From Ampullaceana balthica (taxonomy: Eukaryota > Mollusca > Gastropoda > Lymnaeidae), in the NCBI GenBank assembly GCA_944989445.1, contig CALYLW010000012.1, positions 3,311,001 through 3,375,000 of the forward strand: 64,000 nucleotides of DNA. The letters run 5' to 3'. The notes under the pieces were generated by a model. It saw nothing but the letters and a program-made list of their open reading frames with translations. It did not search any database and was not told where the DNA came from. This document shows, one piece after another, positions 24,001 through 34,150 of the stretch. The position numbers and the translations under genes are program-made. Position 1 is the stretch's first letter, and each line of letters opens with the position of its first letter.

Positions 24001-25215
24001 TTTGGCTCTCCTCAAGAAAGTTTTTATGTGCTCCACCTTCTTAAGTAGAGAGCAAGAGAATTTTTAGTGTAGGTGGCAATATACATAGTACAGTAAAAAG
24101 ATTGTTTACATTTTGTTGATAACATGTGGTTTTAAATAAACTTCCTGCCTTTAATTAAAAATCTCTGAACAAAATAAAGAAAATAAATGTAAAAAAAATT
24201 TTTTTTTATAACGCGGCTCATGGTAGTTAATCAGTTAAGAATCGTTTTGGAATCGGAATCGGGTCTAAATTATTCAGCTCCGATGCCGATTCCCGATACT
24301 TTGGAAAAGTCCCGATATTCCGATTATTCCGATACGATTCCGATTAATCGTCCCATCACTACAGAAGAGAAATGGTATCAAGTAGACACTATGGAAATAA
24401 CTTGATGACCTGGATTTTGCAGATGATCTGGCCTTAATATCACACACACAGCAACAGATGCAGGAGAAAACTAACTATGTAGCACAGTTCTCTGCTTGCG
24501 TTGGCCTGAACATCCATAGAGGAAAAAGCAAAGTCCTTAAAATAAATACATCAACCAACACCCCAATAACACTGGAAGGAAAAAATCTTGAGGAGGTGGA
24601 TAGCTTTACATACCTCGGTACTCGGTAGCATTATTGACATACAAGGAGGGATAGACGCGACATAAGAGTGAGAATTGGCAAAGCAAGAACAGCATTTAAA
24701 CAGCTTAAAATTTTTTGGAGCTGCAACAACTTATCCTCCAGACGAAAGTCAGGATATTCAACACCACAGTGAAGCCTGTCTTGCAGAAACATGGTGACCA
24801 GCAGCCGGTTCAAAAATGCTTCAAACATTTATAAACACATGCCTCCGAACAATTCTCCGAATCCGCTGACCCAACATCATCACCAATGAGGACCTCTGGC
24901 AATGCACATAACAAGGGCCAGTGGAAGGGCTAATACGCCAGCACAGATGGAGATGGATTGGCCACACCCTCAGAAAGCCTACATCCAGCATTGTGAGAAA
25001 AGCCCTCACTTGGAACCACCAAGGCAAGAGGAAAAGAGGTCGACCCAAAATGACCTGGAGAAGGGAACTGGAGGCAGACTCCAAAATGAGTGGGCACAGC
25101 TGGGGATAGTTAGAGAGATTGGCGCAGGACCAGGATGCCTAGAGAGCCTTTGTTCCATCTTTTCAAAAGCCCAACTAACTTGTCCTTGTTTGATAAATAC
25201 GAAAGATTAAACTTT
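21050..25215 (+). mobile_element. APE-type non-LTR retrotransposon, split by a hAT
   Basis: Endonuclease start at 21280-21460: LGTWNIRTMFEAGKTAQV, LGISESRWTGSGQMKLST, YSGHEEENAAH. A deletion removes most of the nuclease. RT motifs follow in shifting frames: NYRGITLLS near 21900, VHGQQTTAAFGVQTGVRQGC at about 22240-22300, LSPLFLLTIDWIMKM, then after the 22368-24361 insertion LDFADDLALISHTQQQM (catalytic FADD, about 24409) and SFTYLGT. The C-terminus has RWIGHTLRKPTSSIVRKAL and a Lys/Arg-rich tail. A 3' segment (25183-25245) resembles 31951-32000 in reverse. The clade is probably RTE-like; not certain. Dead by stops and frameshifts. Confidence 0.8.
22368..24361. mobile_element. hAT element, 1994 bp, inside the LINE
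   Basis: Exact 8-bp duplication CAGAAGAG (22360-22367, 24362-24369). Ends TAGTGATGGGACGAT and ATCGTCCCATCACTA, with subterminal repeats of CCGATACGATTCCGAT. No recognisable transposase. The longest minus-strand reading frame (24036-23713, 107 codons) is not recognised. Confidence 0.88.
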
Positions 25216-27045
25216 CTGAAATGTACACAAAGTATTTTATAATAGGGGTTGCAGGGCGACAACGGCGCCCCCTTTGTTCTTTTATTTTATAATTAACCAT
25301 CATCAAATCCTTTTTTTACATTGATCCCTTTTCCAAAATTAAAATATTAGCGAAAACAATGACGTCATATAATATTTTTTTACAGCTCATATTTAATTTG
25401 CACACCTTTTGATGCTTTGGTGCAGTAATTTGGTTTTTCCTGCTTTCTAAAATTAGTAGCGTCAGGACTGACTGACAGACACTACTTGCGTGACAATTGC
25501 AAATTATATTGTTTAATTATCAATTTTCAGCTCAATCTGACCACTGGTTGAAGTATTGATTGCAAGCTTTAGACATAGACAGACTGTTATATACTAGTTA
25601 TTGACTTTCAATTTTTTTTTATGAGTTATTTTTAATTATGCTATATTTTATGTAGATTTGGTGTAGAGATTATGTGTGCACTTGTCAAGGCAAAACCTTC
25701 TAGAAGCATAATAGAATGTGCTTGAAATTTCACCTGTTATCTCTAATAATCCCCCCAAAAATACCCATAAAATAATTATAGTTTAAACATAGACAGACCT
25801 GCCAAGATAAAATAATTTTATAAAGGGTTACAGTTACACGCACAGGGTCCCGGAGGGGCTGGTTTAAAAACTACATACTAAATAAATATAAAATTACCTC
25901 CATTGTCTTTTAAGAGTCTACAGAACACCAAAGAATATGAGAAAACCATTACTGCAAAATTTTTACATTGCATACAGAATAAACAATTTTTTTAGAAGTT
26001 AGAGTTCTGTTTTACAGCATCTCCTTTGTGGCCTTTTTGATCTTGTCAAACAATTCTTTGCTCAACTGAATTTAGCTTCGCAATTTATTATAGTAGCAGG
26101 CAATTTTTTTAGTTAGAAAGAGTATCAGCTTTAATTTTAATGCTTGTTCTTGTTTAATCATTTCATTGTAATATTTCTGGAAACATTTATTTGAATCTGG
26201 CATTAAAAAGATAGGCATGGGCAAGATATTTATTTCATGCGCTAGGTGGTAAATAAAACTTTTCATCTCATAATTGAAAATGAATTTCTGATTCTTATTA
26301 CAAAGTAATTGGTGTCACCTATTATTCACTACTTTTACTTCAGCAGCAGTTTTATTATTTTCATTTAAATATGTTTATTATATCATTGAATGCACCACTA
26401 TCAATAGATAACTGGGTATGGCACAGATTGCAAATGTTTCACCACAGGGAGATGGCAAAAGAAATGAGTTTTTTTTCTTCCGAATACTGATACTGTTTCA
26501 AAAACATTGAATGAAGTTTTTTTGTTTTTTTTTAAATTTGTTTACTTTAGTTAGACCAGTCTCGCTCTCAAGCTCAGTCACTGGAAAAGTTTTATCAGCA
26601 GGTTTCTTTAAAAATGTATCAACATAATTTTTTAAAAAGTGACAGTATAGCTGAATTAGTTTTTTTAGCCTGGTAAAATTATTGACGATCGGATGGCCAA
26701 CGAAGAAAGATTTAGAGATAGCGGTTCGGCGCTTTGATAATGGAAGTGCAGAAAAAACCAAGGAAGTGGCATCATCAAAATACATCACTTCCTGCCATAC
26801 TGGTGTTTTTATAACATGAAAAATGTTAATGGGCGAAAAATCTGAATTTTAAAGGTCTTGTCTGAATTCCAGAATCAGTTGTAAAAAATCTGTATAATTC
26901 AGACATAATCAGAATGGTTGGCAGGCCTGTATAGATAAAAATGTAGGTATCCCACACATAACTCCAAAACGTCTTGATAAATTCTCGAATGCTAAAATCT
27001 CCCAACCAGCACAACTCAATGCAACAGAAAAATCCCTTAGCATTA
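25216..27045. other. AT-rich repeat-derived stretch, no gene recognised
   Basis: Segment 25400-25470 (TTGGTGCAGTAATTTGG, TGCTTTCTAAAATTAGT) recurs near 31735-31780. A 96-codon minus-strand frame at 26788-26498 is not recognised. TAGACATAGACAGAC-type short repeats occur at 25570 and 25790. Confidence 0.4.
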
Positions 27046-27779
27046 AGGTTGTTAATGGTTAAACGGTCCTCAGATCAGGACCGGTTAACTGTAACTTCAA
27101 TTAGTCGGTATTAGCTTATTACCTGGAGTTAATTTTTTGTTGTGTTACGGCAGAATACCAGAGCCAATACGCGAGCGACCGTGACATCAAAGCGTATTCT
27201 TTATATTCAGATCTATAAATAATATACAAATACACGTCATCACTGTTAGTGGAGTTCGGCTAATGAACGATTTTTAAAAAAAATTCGCTTAGTTGCTGAA
27301 GCATAGTACGAGAAGTAACAAACAGCGGTAATGCCAGTCAAAATGTGAATAATGATCAAGGCAGCGAGTGTTACTATATTTATATATATTACAAGAGGAA
27401 AGATACCAGATGGTTAATCGGTCCTCAAATTCCATCTTATATCATAAATTTACCTGCTAAGTACGTGCACAGCAAAGGCATTTGACTTAAAATTACCACA
27501 TTGATATAAAATTTTGTTTTCTAACAATTTATTTCGTGTGCGTTGGAAATAGAGCACAGCGCATGAGAGCTGAACACAAGCGGGTGGTGACGACATGCGC
27601 TTTGATGTCACCATCTGACGCCGCGAGGCAAAAATTGTTACATTCTCTTGTTTGTTCTAAAAAAATTAAGGAAAATTACAGACCGTTCAGTAAACAGTAT
27701 TTTTTTAACGGTAAACTGGTCCTCAAAAACAAACTTACTTCACGACATTTGATAATATGCTGCTTTAATACCTTTAATA

Positions 27780-28728
27780 CAGTAGACCCTCACCATAACA
27801 AACTAATTGGTGGCTAATAACAGTTCACTAACAAGCCATCGTTATTCAAGGCCTAATTTAACATAGGCCTAAAGCTAAAAATAGCTAATGCGTTGTTGGC
27901 GTTTAATTTCTTAAATTTAAGAAAAGAATTTCATGCAACTAAATGAGAGTATAAGCAACACAAAATCACTAACAACACTTTAAATAGTAATACACAAACC
28001 TTAATGCACTTAACAAATAAACAATCCTAGCCATAAACACGCAAAGTAAATCGTAGCCTAGTTGATTCTAGGGCCTAAGCCTACCATGGCTAATTCGTGT
28101 GAAACACACAGTTATAGTGAAAACTCATCATATAATATCGTAAACTACATTTTCTATTCGATTATATTTAAATAATTAACTAAATCTTCCCTTAAAATGC
28201 CTAGATTATTAAAAAAACCTTTTTAAACGCAGATAGCTTTCCTAAATCTCAACTAGCTTTTCCAATGTTTACATTTTGATGATAGCTGGTGAACAGCTGT
28301 TTGGTTGGTTCTTTTTTCCTTGTTTTTTTTCATTTTTGCTTAGATGAATGTTATTTTAAATCGTCTTTAGACGTTTTTTCAATAACAACGAAATGCAGAA
28401 CTGTGTGTATACATAATGAATGAACGGTGGAACGTTCTACACTTATTTAGTATAGTATCTGGAAAAGGTATGTAAATGTTTAATTGTATTGCATGTTACC
28501 ATCTTTCTGTATTGTATACTGTATTTAGTTTTACTATTAAAAATAATAACTTATACTCATATAATCACAGTTCAGTACAATATTTTTTATTTTTCCTTAA
28601 CTTTTTATATTTTTTGAAATATTAGGCCTAGATTCATCATAGTGAGTTTTGTTTGTTATAGTCCCAAGCAAATTAGTTTGTTATAGCGGGGGTTCGATGA
28701 GGGGGGTTCGTAAAATGGGGGTTTACTG
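27780..28728. mobile_element. Tigger-like element, CAGTARACCC ends
   Basis: Left CAGTAGACCCTCACCATAAC after TA; right, reversed, CAGTAAACCCCCATTTTACG. Near the right end TTTGTTATAGTCCC and GTTATAGCGGGGG mirror the left CATAACAAAC. No intact transposase. The right flank lacks TA, so the exact end is tentative. Confidence 0.55.
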
Positions 28729-28800
28729 GACGGTACATAAAAATTAAAAATTAATCATTACGCTCAGTTTCCTTCTTAAAACTTCTTTGTTCTGACAATT

Positions 28801-29390
28801 TTTGGTAATCCTGCAGTTTTTACACGTATATTATTTCACGGCGAAATTTATTTTTCTTGAAATTTCTATTAATTTCTATGGCATTTTTTCGGCTCTCTAT
28901 GATATATAATCCGGTCACGATAAGTCCATTTTGTTTACTAAGGCCCGGGTTGCCAGATGTTTTTTACCCATGCTAAAATAAAATTACGGACTTGAAAATT
29001 TAAAAAAAAAGTATTATTCAATTACTCTTTTTTATGTTCTTAGAAGATAAATAAATATTTTAAAGACAATTTCATTTTTTAATTCGTTACTAGATGTTTG
29101 ATTCTTATTTTGTTTGTTTTTAAGTGAGAAAATTTCATTTGGCATCTTAATGTGACAATCCGACAAGTAGAATGCTAGATAAACTAAATGGATGTATCCT
29201 ACTCCGATTATGTAGCTTCAAGTTCAAGGGCCGAAAAAAAGCCTTAGACATTAATACAAATTACGAATTAGAGTTGTAATAGCTAAAATAAAACATTTAA
29301 TAAATTAAAAACGTAAGTTCTCACGAGAAAATTAAATTTCGCTGTGAAATAATATGTGTAAATTGTAAAATCTGCAGGATTACCCAATTT
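28801..29390. repeat. Long inverted repeat (arms about 62-68 bp)
   Basis: Left arm 28801-28862 (GGTAATCCTGCAG...TTATTTCACGGCGAAATT) is the reverse complement, with few mismatches, of 29323-29390 (AATTTCGCTGTGAAATAAT...CTGCAGGATTACC). The inner 460 bp has no recognised gene. It may be a foldback or TIR element whose outer ends I could not fix. Confidence 0.65.
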
Positions 29391-31014
29391 TTATCATTTT
29401 AAACATTATTTTTAATAAATTTTTATTATATTTTTTTTAATTCGCTGTTTTGACAGCATCAAATAGGACACACAATAATCATTGCAACTTTAATTAACTT
29501 ACAAATTAGCGCTGTAATAGTAATGACTAAAATACAACATATACAATAACAATTATAACAATGATTTACAATGTTCAAATTCAATGTCAATGAGCGTTCA
29601 ATGACGGAATTTTGAATTACGTACGATCATCTGCGATCTCAGGAGATGTTTGAGTACCAATCAGTTATGTTTTTCAAGTTAAGATAATTTTAAATGATTT
29701 TGCTTGCAGAATTTTATACCTAGAAGGCCGACGATCAGACATTATATTCTTTAACTGTAAGAGGTTTGCACAAACAAATAATTGTTAGCTGTAGACAAAT
29801 TTTTAAGTATTGTAATACCCCGCCATTGATTGTTTACATCCGTCTCTAGCCAGATAATAGTAAAAAAGTAAAAATTGACTGATATATTTTTCGTTTAAAT
29901 CTAATTTTTGCTTACTGTATTCGTTTTCACTCTGGCCAAGTTAAATAATGTTTCTATTAACAAACTACTATTAAGAATAATTAAATTATTTCAATTTTTA
30001 AAATAAATGGAATAAATGTGTCTGCGACATTTTGTTCGCAAGAAGTATTATTATATAATTAAGACGTATCAGCAGTATCATTATATCATATTCTTGTAAA
30101 ATATAATCAATTATTAAACTAAAGTAATATATAATTCAGACCAAAAATTTAAAAAAATCTACACATTGTGGCTAAAATCATATATTTATTATACCACATA
30201 GGAATAAGTAATACAGCAATAAAATTTATTTTAAAAAACATTGAGATTCATTAAAGTTTTCTATACATGTATTATAATTCGTTTTTTAATTAACTTTAAG
30301 AAGAAAAAAAAATCTTGCTTAAAATTACAATTTCAATACTGCTTAGACATATTTGTCATTTGAAACAGCATTATTTTCACATAATATCACATCCATTAAA
30401 TAAAAAAAAATGTGTAAACATGTGATACCTGTGATACGTTGACAATACAGATAAATATACATTTCGCCCGAAAGCCCGAAAGTCATCTAAAGTAAGAATG
30501 TCACCCCCAAATTTATAAAGATAAATAAGAAAAAAAATATACATATTATAAACAATCAATCATAACCTATTATATTTACACTGATATTTTGAATTTTTAG
30601 TGAAATTTTCTAAGTGAAGGACGCACGGTAGGCTTTTTTCAGCAGTAAATATAACAGCATTATAATAAATAATTATTTAAGTAGTAAAGCATATACACTG
30701 GTCATTGGAACATTTGGAAGGATAACATTTGTTGGAATGAAATGTATGCATTGTAATGCAAGCATGAAGTTGAACAAGGCTAGACAGGCACATAATTACT
30801 ATTTGATGTACATGGATTCAGTTAAATAATACTTTTCCCCCTCCCCGTCCCCTTTGAAAAACATTATAATTATATATTGACAACTGGAGCACCAATGAAT
30901 ATCATGAAACGTTCACAAAAGCGTTGGTTAAATATACACCCCATCTGAAATCTCACCACATATTCTTATATGATAAATGCACATTTGTCTTGACATACGT
31001 TATATAATTTGCTT
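29391..31014. other. AT-rich stretch, no gene recognised
   Basis: No exon with good splice sites or known domain seen. TACAAATTAGCGCTGTAATAG near 29500 resembles ACGAATTAGAGTTGTAATAG near 29265, a weak direct repeat. Confidence 0.4.
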
Positions 31015-31017
31015 TAT

Positions 31018-31291
31018 GGGGCCGTCCATAAAGTACGTCACGCTATTTTTGACCATTTTTAACTCCCCCCCTCCCCCTTGTCACAAAACTAGGACAAATC
31101 CCCCCCCCCATAAAGTACGTCACAATTTCTAACAAAAATTTTGTTTTTTATTAACAAAATAATTAAAATATAATATAAAACACCGTGATGTCACACATGG
31201 CCGGACACCCCCCTCCCCACTGTCACAAACTGTCACACTTTCTTACACCCCCTCCCCCCTCTGGAGCGTGACGTACTTCATGGACGACCCC
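31018..31291. mobile_element. GGGGCCGTCC-ended MITE, copy 2 (274 bp, deleted)
   Basis: GGGGCCGTCCATAAAGTACG at left and GGGGTCGTCCATGAAGTACG (reversed) at right, flanked by TAT on both sides (31015-31017, 31292-31294). Shorter interior than copies 1 and 3. Confidence 0.75.
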
Positions 31292-31506
31292 TATGCCTCT
31301 CAATCCCCCCCCCTTTTTTTTCTCTTCACTTTTTTAGATGTTATTCGAGTATCCCAATTTAGTCTCTTGATGAGACTATGTTTTTATGAACAAAGCAAGA
31401 GCATCCTATTGGGACCTTTTCCCAACGCGGTTCATATGTGTAGACACCTATTGACAAACAAAGAAAAAAAAAGGTTAAATTAGCACACGAGTTTACGAGA
31501 AAACAC

Positions 31507-31750
31507 TTATATATATTTACGCTCAATTATGTGGCCTAACGCTAAGGGACATCACTCTGCTTTTAAAAATTTTGTGTTGTAAGCAGTGCTGATTGACTCA
31601 AATAGTTATTTTTTGGTGCAAATATTATATATATATTTACGCTCAATTATCGCTGATACCTAACGCTGAGGGACATCACTCTGCTTTTTTTTTAATTTTG
31701 AGTTGTAAGCAGTGCTGATTGACTCAAATAGGTTTTTTTTTGGTGCAGTA
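31507..31750. repeat. Two-copy tandem repeat of about 125 bp
   Basis: ATATATTTACGCTCAATTAT, GGGACATCACTCTGCTTTT, TAAGCAGTGCTGATTGACTC and TTTTTTGGTGCA occur in order twice (31507-31630, 31632-31745). The AACGCTAAGGGACATCACTC part also appears near 51795. Confidence 0.7.
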
Positions 31751-31779
31751 ATTTGGTGCGCTGCTTTCTAAAATTAGTT

Positions 31780-32030
31780 TAAAAATCGTGTGTTGATTAG
31801 CACTGTAACAGTTATTATATAAATGCTTTGTTTAATTTTCAGGAATATTTCGTATTTATCCTACAAGGATAAGTTACTTGGGCTTTTAACATAAAAAATA
31901 ATTTTAAAAAAAAACTATTACAAAATACTTTATGTACATTTAAGAAAGTTTAATATTACGTATTTATCATACAAGGACAAGTTAGTTGGGCTTTTGAAAA
32001 AGGTGGGCGCCGCAGGCACCACGGCGCCGC
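31780..32030 (-). mobile_element. LINE 3'-end fragments in reverse
   Basis: CAAAATACTTTATGTACATT then AAGAAAGTTTAATATTACG and TATCATACAAGGACAAGTTA match, in reverse, the 3' end of the LINE at 25183-25245. A second partial copy (TATCCTACAAGGATAAGTTA) lies at about 31855, and a third trace near 52105. Confidence 0.5.
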
Positions 32031-32080
32031 AGCACAAACTAGTACAAGTATAACACGATAACAAAATACTCAGATAATAA

Positions 32081-33822
32081 AACAAACCCGTAAAAACAAA
32101 AGTTTTTGACTATAAATCCCTTATATATGAGACATAACTAAAAGTATTGATTATTTTCAAACGCGACAAACATTTAAAGACTGAAACCGAAATTATCTCC
32201 CCTGGCTTTAAAACTGGGGGGAGGGGGGAGGGGGTGTAGACATGGACGGGTGGCGTCAACGCGTTAACTCAACACCTGGTTAAAACACGAGATGTGTTCA
32301 CGATGGCTGGCGTGAAGTCAAGAAACCCGTAAAATGTAAACAATAGTGACCGCTACATATAGTTTATATAGATAAACTAATAATGCATTAATTTGATAGC
32401 TGTACGTTCGATCGATCTGAAATTTTGATACGATGCATTGTCAGGTAACACGGGTCCGTGTGCCAAATTTCAGCTCGATGGCTTCACGGGAAGTGGGTCA
32501 TTTTTTACTTTTGTTTTTCCGCCCTCCCTCCCGACCGACCGCGAACCGAAGAGACGGCGGTGAAGTTAATATAAGGGATTTAAATAAAACAAACCCGTAA
32601 AAACAAAGTTTTTGACTATAAATCCCTTATATATGAGACATAACTAACAGTATTGATTATTTTCAAACATTTACAGACTGACACCGAGTGATGTCCCTTG
32701 TCTTTAATAAATGGGGGTGGGATGTGAGGGGGTGTCGGCACGACGGTCGGCGTCAACTCAAACTCACGTGGAACTGGCAGAAAAAAAACAATAACAAACA
32801 GTGAATTTTGAATTACATACATGGGGGGAGGGGTGGGTGGGGGGAGGGGTGGGGGGAGGGGTGGGTGGGGGAGAGGGGAAAAGTCTGGTCACCGATTCGC
32901 TTGACCGAGCTCAGAGTGACACGTAAAATGTAAACAAAAGCGCCCGTCGCTTCGTTGGGTCGCCTGAATGCGTCAGCTCAAAATTTCACGTGGCAAAAAA
33001 ACAATAACAAACAGTGAGTTTAAATTAAATACCTCATATAATGATAAACTAAAAATGCATTAATTTAATTACGGTACGTTCGATCGATCTGAAATTTTGA
33101 TACGATGCATTGTTAGGTGAGACGGGTCCGTGTGCCAAAATTCAGTTCGATCAGATCACGGGAAGTGGGTCATTTTCGACTTTTGTTTTTCCGCCCGCCG
33201 AGCCCATGAGAGAGATGATGACAGACAGAGACGCCGGTGAAGTTAATATAAGGGATTTAAAAAACAAACCCGTAATAACAAAGTTTTTTTACTATAAATC
33301 CCTTATATATGAGACATAACTAACAGTATTGCTTATTTTCAATCGCGACAAACATTTACAGACTGAATCTGTCTTAACTCAACTTTGCTTCATAACCCTG
33401 CGAGTTCAGCATGGATACGTGGAAAAGTCTTGTCACCGATCGCTTGACCGAGCTCAGCGTGACACGTAAAATGTAAACAAAAGCACGCCGGTGCTTCGAT
33501 GGGTCGCGTCAACGCGTGACTGAACAATCCCGTGGAAAAAAAAACAATAACAAACAGTTAATTTGAACTACATACGTTATATTAGGATAAACTAAAAATG
33601 CATAAATTTAATTACGGTACGTTCGATCGATCTGAAATTTTGATACGATGCATTGTTAGGTGAGACGGGTCCGTGTGCCAAAATTCAGCTCGATCGGATC
33701 ACGGGAAGTGGGTCATTTTTTACTTTTGTTTTTCCGCCCGCCCAAGACAGAGAGACAGAGAGACAGAGATCACGACAGACAGACAGAGAAAGACGGCGGT
33801 GATGTTAATATAAGGGATTTAA
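32081..33822 (+). repeat. Mosaic tandem array I, three head-to-tail units
   Basis: Units 32081-32583, 32588-33260 and 33262-33822. Each starts ACAAACCCGTAAAAACAAAG, TTTTTGACTATAAATCCC and ends GTTAATATAAGGGATTTAA. The head (about 95 bp) and the tail, with GTTCGATCGATCTGAAATTT, GTGTGCCAAATTTCAG, a GAC/GA microsatellite and the end motif, are constant. The middle differs: unit 1 is a divergent type A, unit 2 is type A fused to type B with a long G-run, unit 3 is type B. TATAAATCCC and GGGATTTAA are subterminal inverted repeats. Architecture resembles Helitron/Helentron-derived, microsatellite-bearing non-autonomous elements. Confidence 0.8.
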
Positions 33823-34150
33823 AAATTAAGAGGCAATTATTGGGTTGAAAAGTATGTGTTATAGCCTATTACGTCATTATTGACCTTTTTAAAAAATCGT
33901 TTAATCTCAGGTACAGTGCCATGAAGAAAAGATGTAGACTTAGGTTAGGTCCGGTGGGATGGCAAGTAAAATATACACTTAACTTGTCTAAACTTATAAT
34001 CCTAAATAACGATCAACGACAGAAAGTAACTTGCACAGTTTGTGGAAATGGGAAACGACCCTATTGATTGGATATTTACTCTATATTTTGTTGTTTTTAA
34101 AGTTCTGATTGGTTAGAGATCTACGCTGTTGTCATGAAAATCTCACTTAC
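33823..34150. other. Stretch between array I and IL-17-like exon 3
   Basis: Searched on the minus strand for a terminal IL-17 exon (a Cys-x-Cys end); none is convincing here. Confidence 0.4.

Noticed and set aside
24821..25210. Overlapping frames on both strands
   Set aside because: The plus frame with GHTLRKPTSS is the LINE C-terminus; the others are shadows.
25890..25912. Possible RAD51AP1 start micro-exon (ATGGAG then GTAATTT, minus)
   Set aside because: Its phase is 0 while phase 2 is needed; joining gives an immediate stop.
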